In this document: positions 8,576 through 16,807 of the stretch, piece by piece
Numbering within the stretch: the stretch's first letter is position 1
Layout: every line of letters starts with the position of its first letter
Program-made: the position numbers and the translations under genes
Source of the DNA: Porticoccaceae bacterium
Lineage (GTDB): Bacteria; Pseudomonadota; Gammaproteobacteria; Pseudomonadales; Porticoccaceae
Direction: 5' to 3'
Assembly: GCA_023228865.1 (NCBI GenBank)
Contig: JALOAH010000025.1
Location: 1 to 47,658, forward strand
Length of the DNA stretch: 47,658 nt
Notes under the pieces: model-generated
Database searches by the model: none
Told to the model about the DNA's origin: nothing
Seen by the model: only the letters and a program-made list of their open reading frames with translations

Positions 8576-9450
8576 CCATTCCTGCATGCGGCGCCTTTGA
8601 GCCCGGGGTTGTTCAGCAGCTGTCGCCACTGGTGAGGCGGATTACCGCCCCCAACGGCGGCAAAATGACAGGCCCTGGCACCAATACCTATTTGATCGGC
8701 ACTGACGAGGTCGCTGTTATTGATCCCGGTCCGCTCATCGACAGCCATGTGGACGCCATTTTGGCGGCAGCCGGTGATGCCATTAAGTGGGTGGTGGTAA
8801 CCCATACTCACCCCGATCACTCCCCGGCGGCGCAGCCCATTGTCAAGGCAACCGGCGCCAAAGCCATTGGCTGTGTCATGCACCCGGACGATGGCCACCA
8901 GGACACCAGCTTTCAGGTGGACAAAAATATTCAACACGGGGATCTGATTGCCTGCCCGGAATTTACCCTGGAAGCGATTTTTACCCCCGGTCATATTGGC
9001 AATCACTTTTGCTATCTGCTGCGCGAAGAAAATTTGCTGTTGGCGGGGGATCATCTGATGGAGGGTGTCAGTGTGGTGATTTTGCCGCCTTCCGGTGATC
9101 TCAGGGATTTTCTCGATTCCCTGGCGCTGCTCGGCAACTACCCAATAGACGCCATTGCCCCTGCCCACGGCAATGTGTTTGATGATCCACAACTGGAAAT
9201 CCGCAAACTCATCAAACATCGCCAGTACCGAGAGCAAAAAATTGTCTCTGCTCTTGAAGCGCTCGGCGAATCCAGCCTGCAGACCTTACTGCCCGTAGTT
9301 TACGACGATATTGACCCCGACTTGCAGAAAGTCGCCATTTATTCCCTGTGGGCTCACTTGCTCAAACTCGAGAAAGATGGTCGCGCCCGGCGCACCATCA
9401 AAAATCATTGGGCTTTTGGCGAGGAGCACTGGTGTCTGGCCAAGTTATAA
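8572..9450 (+). CDS. MBL-fold metallo-hydrolase (LACTB2-like)
   Basis: 292 aa metallo-beta-lactamase-fold hydrolase. The zinc-binding HTHPDH motif is at residues 78-83, a further ligand lies in FTPGHIGNH (about 140-148), and GDH and AHGNVF supply the remaining ligands. The C-terminal 80 residues resemble the winged-helix domain found after the MBL domain in LACTB2-type proteins, which include an endoribonuclease in mitochondria; the bacterial substrate is unknown. It starts at a TTG inside the fabV stop (TTGA overlap), with AGGA at 8561-8564 positioned for it. The acyltransferase gene follows after 15 bp. Confidence 0.9.
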   Translation: MTIPACGAFEPGVVQQLSPLVRRITAPNGGKMTGPGTNTYLIGTDEVAVIDPGPLIDSHVDAILAAAGDAIKWVVVTHTHPDHSPAAQPIVKATGAKAIGCVMHPDDGHQDTSFQVDKNIQHGDLIACPEFTLEAIFTPGHIGNHFCYLLREENLLLAGDHLMEGVSVVILPPSGDLRDFLDSLALLGNYPIDAIAPAHGNVFDDPQLEIRKLIKHRQYREQKIVSALEALGESSLQTLLPVVYDDIDPDLQKVAIYSLWAHLLKLEKDGRARRTIKNHWAFGEEHWCLAKL

Positions 9451-9465
9451 GGGTATTTGTGCATT

Positions 9466-10398
9466 ATGGCCACTAAACCGAAAGCGTCCCTGGCATTATT
9501 TCACCCCCGTCACTGGTTGACCTGGGTGTTGATCGGGTTGTGGTGGTTGCTGGTTCAGCTGCCTTATCCGGTGCTCTGTAAAATTGGTGCGGGGCTTGGC
9601 AATCTTCTTTACCGCATCGGCGGTTCCCGGCGCCGTATAGTCGAACGCAACCTGGAACTTTGCTTTCCCGAGCTGTCTGCCTGCGACCGTGAGGATCTGG
9701 TCAAGAAAAATTTTACCAGCTACGGTATGGCGATTTTTGAGGTGCCCATTGCCTGGTGGTGGAGCGACAAGCGCCTCGACCGCATTTTTCACACCAAAGG
9801 CCTGGAGCATCTCCATAATCTCAATGGCCAGGGCGCCCTGTTGATGGCTTCCCATTTTACCCACCTCGAGCTTGGCGGCCAGGCCATTGCCAGGCATATG
9901 TCCATTGACCTGATGTACCGGCAGCACAACAGCCCGGTTTACGAATTTGTGCAAAGCCGGGGTCGTATGGTGAGAAGCCCGGACTCCCAGGTTTTTGGCC
10001 GTCACGATGTTCGCGGCGTCACTAAAGCCCTGTTGCGCGGGCGTATCGTCTGGTATGCCCCCGATCAGGATCACGGTCCGCGGCAAAGCGTGTTTGCGCC
10101 CTTTTTTGGCATTCCCGCCGCAACGGTCACCGCCACCGCCGGATTTGCCCGCATTGGCAAGGCGAAAGTGATCCCTTTCACCCACAGCCGCAGAAAAGAT
10201 GGCCGCGGCTATGATATCGAGATTTATCCGCCCCTCGCGGATTTTCCCAGTGGCGACGACCTCGCCGACGCCGCCCGTGTTAACGCCCTCATCGAAAGCT
10301 TTGTGCGCCAACAGCCAGACCAGTATTTGTGGGCGCACCGGCGTTTCAAGACCAGACCTTCGGGAGAGGCCAGTCTTTATCTCAAGCCGGGGGAATGA
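9466..10398 (+). CDS. LpxL/HtrB-family lipid A biosynthesis acyltransferase
   Basis: Membrane-bound acyltransferase that adds secondary acyl chains to lipid A, transferring from acyl-ACP. The ATG at 9466 gives 310 aa, the standard LpxL/LpxM size. A single N-terminal membrane segment lies at about residues 18-34. The catalytic H-x4-E motif is at His130 and Glu135. Other family signatures are RIVERNLELCFPEL (58-70), a YRQHNSP segment, and APDQDHGP near residue 200. Its place after the enoyl reductase and MBL genes suggests one transcript linking fatty acid and lipid A synthesis. LpxL versus LpxM or LpxP cannot be separated by eye. Confidence 0.92.
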   Translation: MATKPKASLALFHPRHWLTWVLIGLWWLLVQLPYPVLCKIGAGLGNLLYRIGGSRRRIVERNLELCFPELSACDREDLVKKNFTSYGMAIFEVPIAWWWSDKRLDRIFHTKGLEHLHNLNGQGALLMASHFTHLELGGQAIARHMSIDLMYRQHNSPVYEFVQSRGRMVRSPDSQVFGRHDVRGVTKALLRGRIVWYAPDQDHGPRQSVFAPFFGIPAATVTATAGFARIGKAKVIPFTHSRRKDGRGYDIEIYPPLADFPSGDDLADAARVNALIESFVRQQPDQYLWAHRRFKTRPSGEASLYLKPGE

Positions 10399-10467
10399 AA
10401 AGCGGGAAGTTGCTTGTGCCCTTCCTGACACATCAGTAACATTACGCTTTTTTTAGCGGAGCAGTTC

Positions 10468-11364
10468 ATGATTACCGGCAGTATTGTGGCAATGATCACC
10501 CCGATGATCCCTGGAAGCCTTTCAGTGGATTGGGACGCTCTGAAAAAACTGGTGGAATGGCATATAGCCCAGGGAACTGACGGTATTGTTGCCGTAGGTA
10601 CCACGGGGGAATCCGCAACCCTGGACGTGGATGAACACATTGAGGTCGTCCGCTTTTGCGTGGAGACGGCGGGCGGGCGCATTCCCGTTATTGCCGGCAC
10701 TGGCGCCAACAGTACCAGTGAGGCCATTGAGCTCACTGCGGCGGCAAAAGGGGCGGGCGCCGACGCCTGCCTGTTGGTGGTTCCCTACTACAACAAGCCC
10801 ACCCAGGAAGGTCTCTACCTGCATTTCAAGGCCATTGCCGAAGCCGTGGCTATTCCCCAGCTTCTCTATAACGTGCCGGGGCGAACCGCATGTGACCTGA
10901 TGGCGGAAACGGTGATTCGCCTGGCAACCATCGACAATATTGTCGGCATCAAGGAAGCCACGGGGGACATCGATCGCGCCAGAGCGTTGATTGCCGGTTG
11001 TCCAGAAAACTTTGCTGTTTATTCGGGGGACGACCTCACCGCCATCGAATTGATGCTCTGTGGTGGAAAAGGTAATATTTCCGTCACCGCCAATGTGGTG
11101 CCAGCGGATATGCACAGGCTTTGTCAGGAAGCCGTCGCTGGCAACGAGGCCGAGGCGCGGCTGTTGCAGGAAAAACTATTGCCGTTGCACCGCGCCCTGT
11201 TTATCGAGTCCAACCCCATTCCTGTGAAATGGGCTGTTGCTGAAATCGGCCTTTGTCAGCACGGAGCCATTCGTCTGCCACTGACGGATCTGTCACCCCG
11301 CTTCCACAGTCTGGTTCGTGACGCAATGGTTAAATCTGGTGTGGCCTTGGCGCCCGCCCTTTAG
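10468..11364 (+). CDS. dapA: 4-hydroxy-tetrahydrodipicolinate synthase
   Basis: Condenses pyruvate with aspartate semialdehyde in the first committed step of DAP/lysine synthesis. The 298 aa TIM-barrel enzyme shows the Schiff-base Lys162 in GIKEATGD, Tyr134 in LLYNVPGRT, the GTTGESATL loop (44-52) and PYYNKP (106-111). The ribosome binding site AGCGGAG precedes the ATG. It heads the conserved block dapA-bamC-MBL-purC, also found in Pseudomonas; dapD and dapE lie further along the window on the other strand. Confidence 0.98.
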   Translation: MITGSIVAMITPMIPGSLSVDWDALKKLVEWHIAQGTDGIVAVGTTGESATLDVDEHIEVVRFCVETAGGRIPVIAGTGANSTSEAIELTAAAKGAGADACLLVVPYYNKPTQEGLYLHFKAIAEAVAIPQLLYNVPGRTACDLMAETVIRLATIDNIVGIKEATGDIDRARALIAGCPENFAVYSGDDLTAIELMLCGGKGNISVTANVVPADMHRLCQEAVAGNEAEARLLQEKLLPLHRALFIESNPIPVKWAVAEIGLCQHGAIRLPLTDLSPRFHSLVRDAMVKSGVALAPAL

Positions 11365-11377
11365 AGATGCTGTTTAA

Positions 11378-12403
11378 ATGAATAAAAAAGCTCTGGTTTT
11401 ACTGACTGTTACCACTGCAGCGCTGTCCGGTTGTGGCCTTATCAAAGACCGCAGCGGTGAGTACCGCTCTGCTCGGGAGGTGCCGCCGCTGGTGGTTCCC
11501 GACGATCTTGACAGCGACGCCCTTGGCGAACTCTACCCGGTGCCGCCCATTCCTGAAACCAACGTCCTTGAAGAGTACGAGGGCGCGCCGCGGCCACAGC
11601 CCTTGTCTGAAAACAGCATTGAAGAAGTCATAAAAATTCAGAATCTCAGCGATGAACGCTGGATTCTCAGCAATCGCGATCCCGGTGAGATCTGGCCGCG
11701 GGTGCGCAATATCCTCAATCGCAGTGGCATTCCCACCACAAAGGCGGAGGCGACCCAGGGTATTCTGGAAACCGCGTGGCTTGAATTTAAAGGGGACGAA
11801 GCCTACAACCACCGCTATCGTTTCTATGTTCAACCCGGTGTCCAGCTCAACAGCACAGAAATTAAAGTGCTTCACGATCAGGTCGGCAAGGACGGCGAAG
11901 CCAAAGTGATTTGGCCGGAGGAGTCCGTGGATGATGCCCGCGAAAAAGACATGGTTGAGATTCTCGCCAACGCCCTTGCCGGCGATGTTTCCAGCGGCAC
12001 AGTGTCGCTGTTGGCGCAATCCATCGGCGGTGACGAAAAAGTCAGCTTTGTCACGCCCCAGGTTGCAGATCCCTATTTGCTCATGAAGCTGGACTATGAG
12101 CGCGCTTGGGCGTCCCTCGCCTACTCTCTGGGGCGCGGCGGCTTCACTACCATCGATCAGGATCAGACTGCAGGTATTTTTTACGTTAACTATACCCCTC
12201 AAGACGACGAGGAAAGCAAAGGCTGGTTCAGCCGTCTGTTCAGTTTTGGCGATGATGAGAAAAACCTCAAAGTAAATTGCCTGGTAAAGGTTTCTCGTTC
12301 CGACGATGGCGTTCAGATTCGTGTTACCGACAAGGATAACAGTGGCATGGAGCGCAAAGACGCCATTCGGCTGCTGAAAAGTATCAGGGTCAACCTGTCC
12401 TGA
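11378..12403 (+). CDS. bamC: Outer membrane protein assembly factor BamC
   Basis: Lipoprotein subunit of the BAM complex that inserts beta-barrel proteins in the outer membrane. 341 aa, with lipobox LSGC (Cys19), then an unstructured N-terminal stretch (about 20-90) rich in Pro, Asp and Glu as in BamC, which in E. coli contacts BamD. Two helix-grip domains follow (about 90-200 and 225-341). It begins 13 bp after dapA and its stop overlaps the next ATG by one base (TGATG), so it is co-translated in the dapA operon, as in other gammaproteobacteria. Confidence 0.95.
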   Translation: MNKKALVLLTVTTAALSGCGLIKDRSGEYRSAREVPPLVVPDDLDSDALGELYPVPPIPETNVLEEYEGAPRPQPLSENSIEEVIKIQNLSDERWILSNRDPGEIWPRVRNILNRSGIPTTKAEATQGILETAWLEFKGDEAYNHRYRFYVQPGVQLNSTEIKVLHDQVGKDGEAKVIWPEESVDDAREKDMVEILANALAGDVSSGTVSLLAQSIGGDEKVSFVTPQVADPYLLMKLDYERAWASLAYSLGRGGFTTIDQDQTAGIFYVNYTPQDDEESKGWFSRLFSFGDDEKNLKVNCLVKVSRSDDGVQIRVTDKDNSGMERKDAIRLLKSIRVNLS

Positions 12404-13170
12404 TGATCCTGGGCTTTGCCTCCCTGGGCAGCGGCAGTAAAGGCAATGGCACGATTGTTCGAGGTGGCGACAACTGTTTGCTGATCGATTGCGGCTTTTC
12501 GGTAAAAGAAACCGAGAGGCGGCTTTCCCGCCTTGGTTGCAGCGGCGAGGATCTCAGCGCAATTCTGGTCACTCACGAGCACAGCGACCATATACGCGGG
12601 GTCTTGCCGCTGGCGCGCAAATACCGCCTGCCGGTGATGATGACCGGGGGCACGGCAGCAGCCGTGGCCGCAATGGCCAGCTATGAAAAACGGGTGCTGA
12701 TTGCGCCCCATCAGCGTTTTTGGGTCGACTCCCTTGAGGTGACCCCCGTGGCTGTTCCCCACGATGCCCGTGAGCCTGTCCAATTTGTTATTGGTCGCAA
12801 CCAGCGCAAAGTGGGGGTGTTGACGGATCTGGGGTCGATCACCGACAACGTTATCGCCCATTTTGATGGTTGCGACGGCCTCCTTCTTGAAGCCAACCAC
12901 GACCAGCAGCTGTTGCTCAGTGGCCAGTATCCGTACCCTCTAAAACAGCGGGTAGGAGGCGATTGGGGGCACTTGAACAATTACCAGTCCGCCAGCTTGT
13001 TGTCGCGGATTGAAAGGCGCAAAATTCAGTCTTTGGCGCTTGGGCACATCAGTCTCAAGAACAACAGCTGGGAGCGTATCTCTGAGGCCGTCTCTCCTTA
13101 TATTGAAACGATTGGCAATGTCATCTACGCCTGCCAGGAGCAAGGTTTTTCCTGGCAGATAATTGAATAG
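12403..13170 (+). CDS. MBL-fold metallo-hydrolase (YycJ/WalJ-like)
   Basis: 255 aa metallo-beta-lactamase-fold protein with the short N-terminal GSGSKGN segment (residues 9-15) and the zinc motif THEHSDH (57-63) typical of the YycJ/VicX/WalJ group, which in Bacillus is linked to DNA exonuclease activity and cell-wall homeostasis. It is unlike the MBL protein at 8572, which is of the LACTB2 type. Position between bamC and purC is conserved in Pseudomonas. It overlaps bamC by one base. The biochemical role in gammaproteobacteria is not established. Confidence 0.92.
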   Translation: MILGFASLGSGSKGNGTIVRGGDNCLLIDCGFSVKETERRLSRLGCSGEDLSAILVTHEHSDHIRGVLPLARKYRLPVMMTGGTAAAVAAMASYEKRVLIAPHQRFWVDSLEVTPVAVPHDAREPVQFVIGRNQRKVGVLTDLGSITDNVIAHFDGCDGLLLEANHDQQLLLSGQYPYPLKQRVGGDWGHLNNYQSASLLSRIERRKIQSLALGHISLKNNSWERISEAVSPYIETIGNVIYACQEQGFSWQIIE

Positions 13171-13207
13171 CTCTGTGAAGGTGTAACGATCAATGGAAAA
13201 AGGTGCA

Positions 13208-13921
13208 ATGGAAAAACGTAACCAACTGTATTCTGGCAAGGCGAAATCTGTGTATACCACCGATCATCCCGACTATATGATCATGGAATTTCGCAACGAC
13301 ACCTCTGCGTTTGATGGCCAGAAACTGGCCAAACTCGATCGCAAAGGTATGGTCAACAACAAATTCAATGCCTTTATTATGCAGCGTCTCGAAGAGGCAG
13401 GGGTGCCCACCCATTTTGTGTCGTTGCAAAACGATACAGATTCCCTGGTCAAGTGCCTGAAAATGATTCCCCTGGAGTGCGTGGTGCGCAACGTGGCGGC
13501 GGGCAGTATTACCAGGCGGCTGGGTATCAAAGAAGGCATCGATTTGAACCCGCCTACCTTTGAACTGTTTCTCAAGGATGACGCTCTGCACGACCCCATG
13601 GTCAATGAATACCATGTGCGTTCATTTGGCTGGGCTGAAGATGCCCAGGTGGAAAAAATGAAAGAGCTGACTTTTAAGGTCAACGAGGTTCTTAAAAAAC
13701 TCTTTGATGCTGCGGGCATGATCCTGGTGGACTACAAGCTGGAGTTTGGCCTCTTTAAGGGCGAAGTTGTTCTTGGCGATGAAATCAGCCCGGATGGCTG
13801 CCGTATCTGGGACAAAAATACCCGTGAGAAACTGGATAAAGATCGTTTTCGCCAGGATTTGGGCAATGTTATCGAGTCCTACGAGCTGGTGGGTAAACGA
13901 CTTGGCATCAACTTTGACTAG
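13208..13921 (+). CDS. purC: Phosphoribosylaminoimidazole-succinocarboxamide (SAICAR) synthase
   Basis: Purine biosynthesis enzyme joining CAIR and aspartate with ATP. From the ATG at 13208 the product is 237 aa and begins [16 protein letters not shown], aligning with the usual N-terminus of Pseudomonas PurC. An in-frame ATG at 13193 would add five residues; both have a possible ribosome binding site (GAAGG at 13177 and AAAAGG at 13198), and the ATGGAAAA sequence is repeated at each, so use of both is possible. Conserved segments include [33 protein letters not shown] and [11 protein letters not shown]. It is the last gene of the dapA run and is followed by a strong terminator. Confidence 0.97.
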   Translation: MEKRNQLYSGKAKSVYTTDHPDYMIMEFRNDTSAFDGQKLAKLDRKGMVNNKFNAFIMQRLEEAGVPTHFVSLQNDTDSLVKCLKMIPLECVVRNVAAGSITRRLGIKEGIDLNPPTFELFLKDDALHDPMVNEYHVRSFGWAEDAQVEKMKELTFKVNEVLKKLFDAAGMILVDYKLEFGLFKGEVVLGDEISPDGCRIWDKNTREKLDKDRFRQDLGNVIESYELVGKRLGINFD

Positions 13922-13943
13922 CCCGCCATCAGGTGCATAGCCT

Positions 13944-13971
13944 AAAAAAGGGAGCTGCAGCTCCCTTTTTT
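13944..13971 (+). terminator. Rho-independent terminator after purC
   Basis: A perfect 28-bp palindrome: six A, GGGAGCTG, CAGCTCCC, six T. It lies 22 bp past the purC stop and ends the dapA-bamC-MBL-purC transcript. Because it is symmetrical it could also act on leftward transcription. Confidence 0.93.
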
Positions 13972-14230
13972 ATTCTCTAAAATTGCCTGATGATAATTTC
14001 AGCAAATATTTATCCACTTGAGAAAAATGCCCTTCCAGTTAGAGATCTAACCTTATAAAAATCCCGGAATCATTGCATAACCCCTTGATTTATTTTTTAA
14101 CTGATTGAAATTAATGATTTTAAATTTTTGGTTATAAAGTACACATTTTCACTATTGTCATTAAATTCGAAGGACTTAGGGCGCTTGTCCCAAATAAATT
14201 CACAGACTTATCCACAGAATATGTGGGCTG
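13972..14230. other. AT-rich intergenic DNA with DnaA-box-like sites, left cluster
   Basis: No gene is visible. The stretch is strongly AT-rich, particularly 14050-14170. It contains TTATCCACT at 14010-14018 (8 of 9 to the DnaA box TTATCCACA) and a perfect TTATCCACA at 14208-14216, followed at once by TGTGGGCTG, a partial inverted partner, at 14222-14230. The block AATTCACAGA-n-TTATCCACAGA around 14198-14218 recurs at 15341-15362 on the other side of the NlpC-like gene. Confidence 0.6.
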
Positions 14231-14362
14231 TTGTCGCAAGGGAGCCCGTAACTTGACCGGTTTCGACGGTTTGTGGCGGCGCGGCGGTGACATCCGCGCA
14301 GCAAAGCCCAGGCAAATAAGCAAAGGTGGGTTATTAACCCGGCACGAATTATCGTCGGGCTA
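14231..14362. other. GC-rich non-coding stretch with several hairpins
   Basis: Between the AT-rich block and the end of the NlpC-like gene. It can form GCGCGG/CCGCGC (14279-14299, 9-nt loop), the palindrome GGGTTATTAACCC (14328-14340), and CCCG..ACGA/TCGT..CGGG (14338-14359), the last adjacent to the NlpC-like stop and possibly its weak terminator. A GGTTTCGACGG string near 14260 resembles the 5' part of tmRNA, but no tag reading frame or tRNA-like 3' end is present. I cannot assign it. Confidence 0.4.
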
Positions 14363-14863
14363 TTAATTGGCGGCGAGAAGGGACTGGCGGGGGCGCACGG
14401 TTTTCCAGTAGTGCTTTTTCCAGTAAGGATCGCCAAGGTTTGAAATCATCACGCCCTTTTGTGCAGAGGAATGCATAAAGCGATTATTTTCCAGATAAAT
14501 GCCGATGTGATTGAAATTGCGGTTGATGCGAAATAACACCAGGTCGCCACTTTTTCGGTTTTCAGGCTTGACCCTGGAGCCTGTTTTGGCGAGCTCCTGA
14601 GTATTGCGGGGCAGGAAAAGATTGAATTGATCGCGAAATGTCAGATAAACCAGGCCGGAACAGTCAATCCCCGCTTTGGAGAGGCCGCCGAGGCGATAGG
14701 GGACCCCCTGCCATTCGCCAAACTGATCGTAGAGCGCAAATCTCACCGCATGTTCCTCACCGGATCCCGTGGGAGTTTGCGGTGGTCTGCTGGCGCATCC
14801 CGCCAGCCACAGCAGGCAGATAACCGTGATGATAGAAAGTGCTGGCCTGGCGGTTGTGGGCAT
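14363..14863 (-). CDS. NlpC/P60 (C40) family cell-wall peptidase lipoprotein
   Basis: Predicted gamma-D-glutamyl-DAP endopeptidase acting on peptidoglycan stem peptides. Starting at the ATG at 14863 gives 166 aa: a lipoprotein signal with LAGC (Cys23), then the NlpC/P60 domain with nucleophile Cys68 in IDCSG, His119 in NHIGIYL and His131 as catalytic residues. The size and lipobox match E. coli NlpC and MepS; I cannot decide between them. A longer frame exists upstream to 15082 but has no signal-like start. The gene is isolated, flanked on both sides by AT-rich DNA with DnaA-box-like sites. Confidence 0.93.
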   Translation of the reverse strand: MPTTARPALSIITVICLLWLAGCASRPPQTPTGSGEEHAVRFALYDQFGEWQGVPYRLGGLSKAGIDCSGLVYLTFRDQFNLFLPRNTQELAKTGSRVKPENRKSGDLVLFRINRNFNHIGIYLENNRFMHSSAQKGVMISNLGDPYWKKHYWKTVRPRQSLLAAN

Positions 14864-15142
14864 GGAAATTAAAGATCCCTGTTGTTTATGCCGGGCTATG
14901 GTAATGCCATTGGCTGTTAATGCCAACCCGGTTCCGGTGCGCCAGTCAGATCGATAGAGCAATGACACAAAAGCAATGGCGCTGCAGTTCGTCCCCGCTG
15001 GTAACAATCTGTCTTGACCGCTGGCGGTGGCAAAATGCCCTCCTTCTGGTGATTTTTTTTGAGCGGGGCGCGATGTTGGCACGCCTGATTTTTGTGCATG
15101 TCAAGGCCAAAAAAAGACCATGGCTGCAACTTGTTCAGGTTT

Positions 15143-15481
15143 TTATCCACTGCGGACTTTTGCGGGACAGAGTTAGCTCTTTATGCTAAGCAACATTTTT
15201 GGAGTCTGTTGTAAGTCCTTGATTTTTTCATTTTCATTTCATAACTATATGATTTATATGAATAAAATATAATGGTTAAAAAATGATCAATTTGTCAAAA
15301 TGTCACGGTTTCTGCTCATTGAGGGACTTTATACGAAACTAATTCACAGAGTTATCCACAGATTTTGTGGGTAACTTTGCGGAGAAAATAGTGGGTGAAT
15401 TTGAAACGGTATAGGCGTAATTGCCGTATTTGTTACCCAGGGAAACGAACAGCTGGATGTGGCCTTGAAAAATTGTCCACA
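15143..15481. other. AT-rich intergenic DNA with DnaA-box-like sites, right cluster
   Basis: This lies within the 647-bp gap between the NlpC-like start and the LRR gene end; I see no gene in the gap. Sites: TTATCCACT (15143-15151), a perfect TTATCCACA (15352-15360) paired head-to-head with TGTGGGTAA (15366-15374, 8 of 9) across 5 bp, and TTGTCCACA (15473-15481, 8 of 9). A very AT-rich segment lies at about 15210-15300, just before the paired boxes, a layout like an unwinding element beside DnaA boxes. The remainder (14864-15142) shows nothing recognisable. Confidence 0.6.
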
Positions 15482-15510
15482 CCCAGGTCAACGAACAAGA
15501 GGTGATCGCG

Positions 15511-15963
15511 TTATTTTTGTGCAGTGCAGTGTTCCGGAAGAATCAATGTGCCATCCTGGGGCAAGTGCGCCGCCAAATTTTTTGTGCCAGTGCAGTCCAG
15601 AGCCGGGTTGCCTTCCAGGTTAACGGCGTCAAGATTGCCAAGGAAAAGCAGGGGGCTGACATCGGTAAGGTTGTTGTTGGCGAGATTAAGGGTGCTAAGG
15701 CTGCTAAAAAGCTGTATGCCTTCGATGGAGGTGATTCCTGCATGGCTGCAGATCAGGGTTTCGAGATCATGCTTGCGGCGAATGCTCTGATCAATGACCG
15801 CCTGTTGCAGGCAGTTTTGCAGTGCCGCATCGGCAACCTCAAAGTTGGTGAAAAGTGGCAGTGGTTCCGAAATAGGCCGGTCGTTCAATGTTACCCTATA
15901 GCGGTCACAGGCCGATAACAGGCCGGCAATAATCAGGAGGGTGAGGGCACTCGTCAGTTTCAT
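15511..15963 (-). CDS. Small leucine-rich-repeat lipoprotein
   Basis: 150 aa. Residues 1-19 are a lipoprotein signal with LSAC (Cys19). Residues about 65-120 contain short leucine-rich repeats of the SDS22/internalin kind: ITSIEGIQLFSSLSTLNLANN, shortened here to its core LSTLNLANNNLTDVSPL, and LDAVNLEGNP. Four further cysteines (residues 50, 72, 123, 146 approximately) could form disulfides in the periplasm. A good ribosome binding site (AAAGGA) precedes the ATG. Function is unknown; a binding or scaffold role at the outer membrane is an inference from fold and location. Confidence 0.85.
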   Translation of the reverse strand: MKLTSALTLLIIAGLLSACDRYRVTLNDRPISEPLPLFTNFEVADAALQNCLQQAVIDQSIRRKHDLETLICSHAGITSIEGIQLFSSLSTLNLANNNLTDVSPLLFLGNLDAVNLEGNPALDCTGTKNLAAHLPQDGTLILPEHCTAQK

Positions 15964-16117
15964 GGCGAAATCCTTTGATCAAATGTGTGCTAAAGCTTGA
16001 GTAGCTGCCGACGGGCAAGTTTACATCAACAGAGCTCTGCGCAAGGTTTATTTTCTCGCCTTCGGTCAAAATGGCTGGGCGAGAAAGAGTTTGAATTCAA
16101 TGAGGTTAGGAGTTGCA

Positions 16118-16807
16118 ATGGGAGTAATGACATTGAAAGCAGGCAAATATGGCTCGATTCAGCTGGCGTCACTGGCGATGGCCGCTGTCCTCATCGGTTG
16201 TACCACTACAGATCCCTACACCGGGGAGCAAAAAACCACCAACACCACCAAGGGTGCAGCTATTGGCGCCGTGGGGGGCGCCATTATCGGTGCCGCTACG
16301 TCCAGTAAAAGTGATCGCACCAAGGGTGTGCTCACGGGGGCTGCGGCAGGCGGCGCCATAGGCGCTGGCGTTGGCGTGTATATGGACAGGCAGGAAGCTG
16401 CGCTGCGCAATCGCCTCGAAGGCACTGGCGTTCGCGTCGCCCGCGAGGGTGACAATATTCGCCTGGTCATGCCAAGCAGTATTACCTTTGGCGTCGACCA
16501 GGATCAGGTCAGATCCGATTTTTATCAAACCCTGGGTTCCGTCGCCCAGGTGCTAAAGGAATACAACAAGACCAATATCCGCATTGCTGGTCATACCGAT
16601 GCCACCGGCAGCGACAGTTACAACCAGGCACTGTCTGAACGTCGCGCTGACAGCGTTGGCCGCTATCTGATCGCCCAGGGAATTTCGTCCGGGCGAGTGT
16701 GGGCCAGCGGTTACGGAGAGCGGTATCCGGTGGCCAGTAACGACACTGAAGCCGGGCGCCAGGCGAATCGCCGAGTCGAGCTGGAGTTGGTGCCCACGGG
16801 TGAATGA
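16118..16807 (+). CDS. OmpA-family lipoprotein with glycine-zipper domain (YiaD-like)
   Basis: 229 aa. The ATG at 16118 is preceded by TAGGAG at 16107-16112 and gives a compact lipoprotein signal with LIGC (Cys28). Residues about 45-90 are a glycine-zipper region (GAAIGAVGGAIIGAA and GAAAGGAIGAGVGVY). The C-terminal OmpA-like domain (about 115-229) has the peptidoglycan-binding signature IRIAGHTDATGS, then LSERRADSV and ANRRVELEL. This layout matches YiaD and related outer-membrane lipoproteins that anchor the membrane to peptidoglycan. Its stop codon overlaps the GTG start of rsmJ by eight bases. Confidence 0.93.
   Translation: MGVMTLKAGKYGSIQLASLAMAAVLIGCTTTDPYTGEQKTTNTTKGAAIGAVGGAIIGAATSSKSDRTKGVLTGAAAGGAIGAGVGVYMDRQEAALRNRLEGTGVRVAREGDNIRLVMPSSITFGVDQDQVRSDFYQTLGSVAQVLKEYNKTNIRIAGHTDATGSDSYNQALSERRADSVGRYLIAQGISSGRVWASGYGERYPVASNDTEAGRQANRRVELELVPTGE

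Noticed and set aside
14250..14362. tmRNA (ssrA), because of GGTTTCGACGG
   Set aside because: No tag-peptide reading frame, no tRNA-like 3' end with TTCGA and CCA, no smpB nearby, and the 5' strand does not pair as an acceptor stem.
14864..15189. Plus-strand frame at 14920-15189 upstream of the NlpC-like gene
   Set aside because: No ribosome binding site or family features; composition does not differ from the surrounding non-coding DNA.
13972..15510. Chromosomal oriC
   Set aside because: The boxes are suggestive, but no origin-linked genes (dnaA, dnaN, mnmG, rpmH) are near, and genes to the left are transcribed toward the region. Reported only as a DnaA-box-like cluster.
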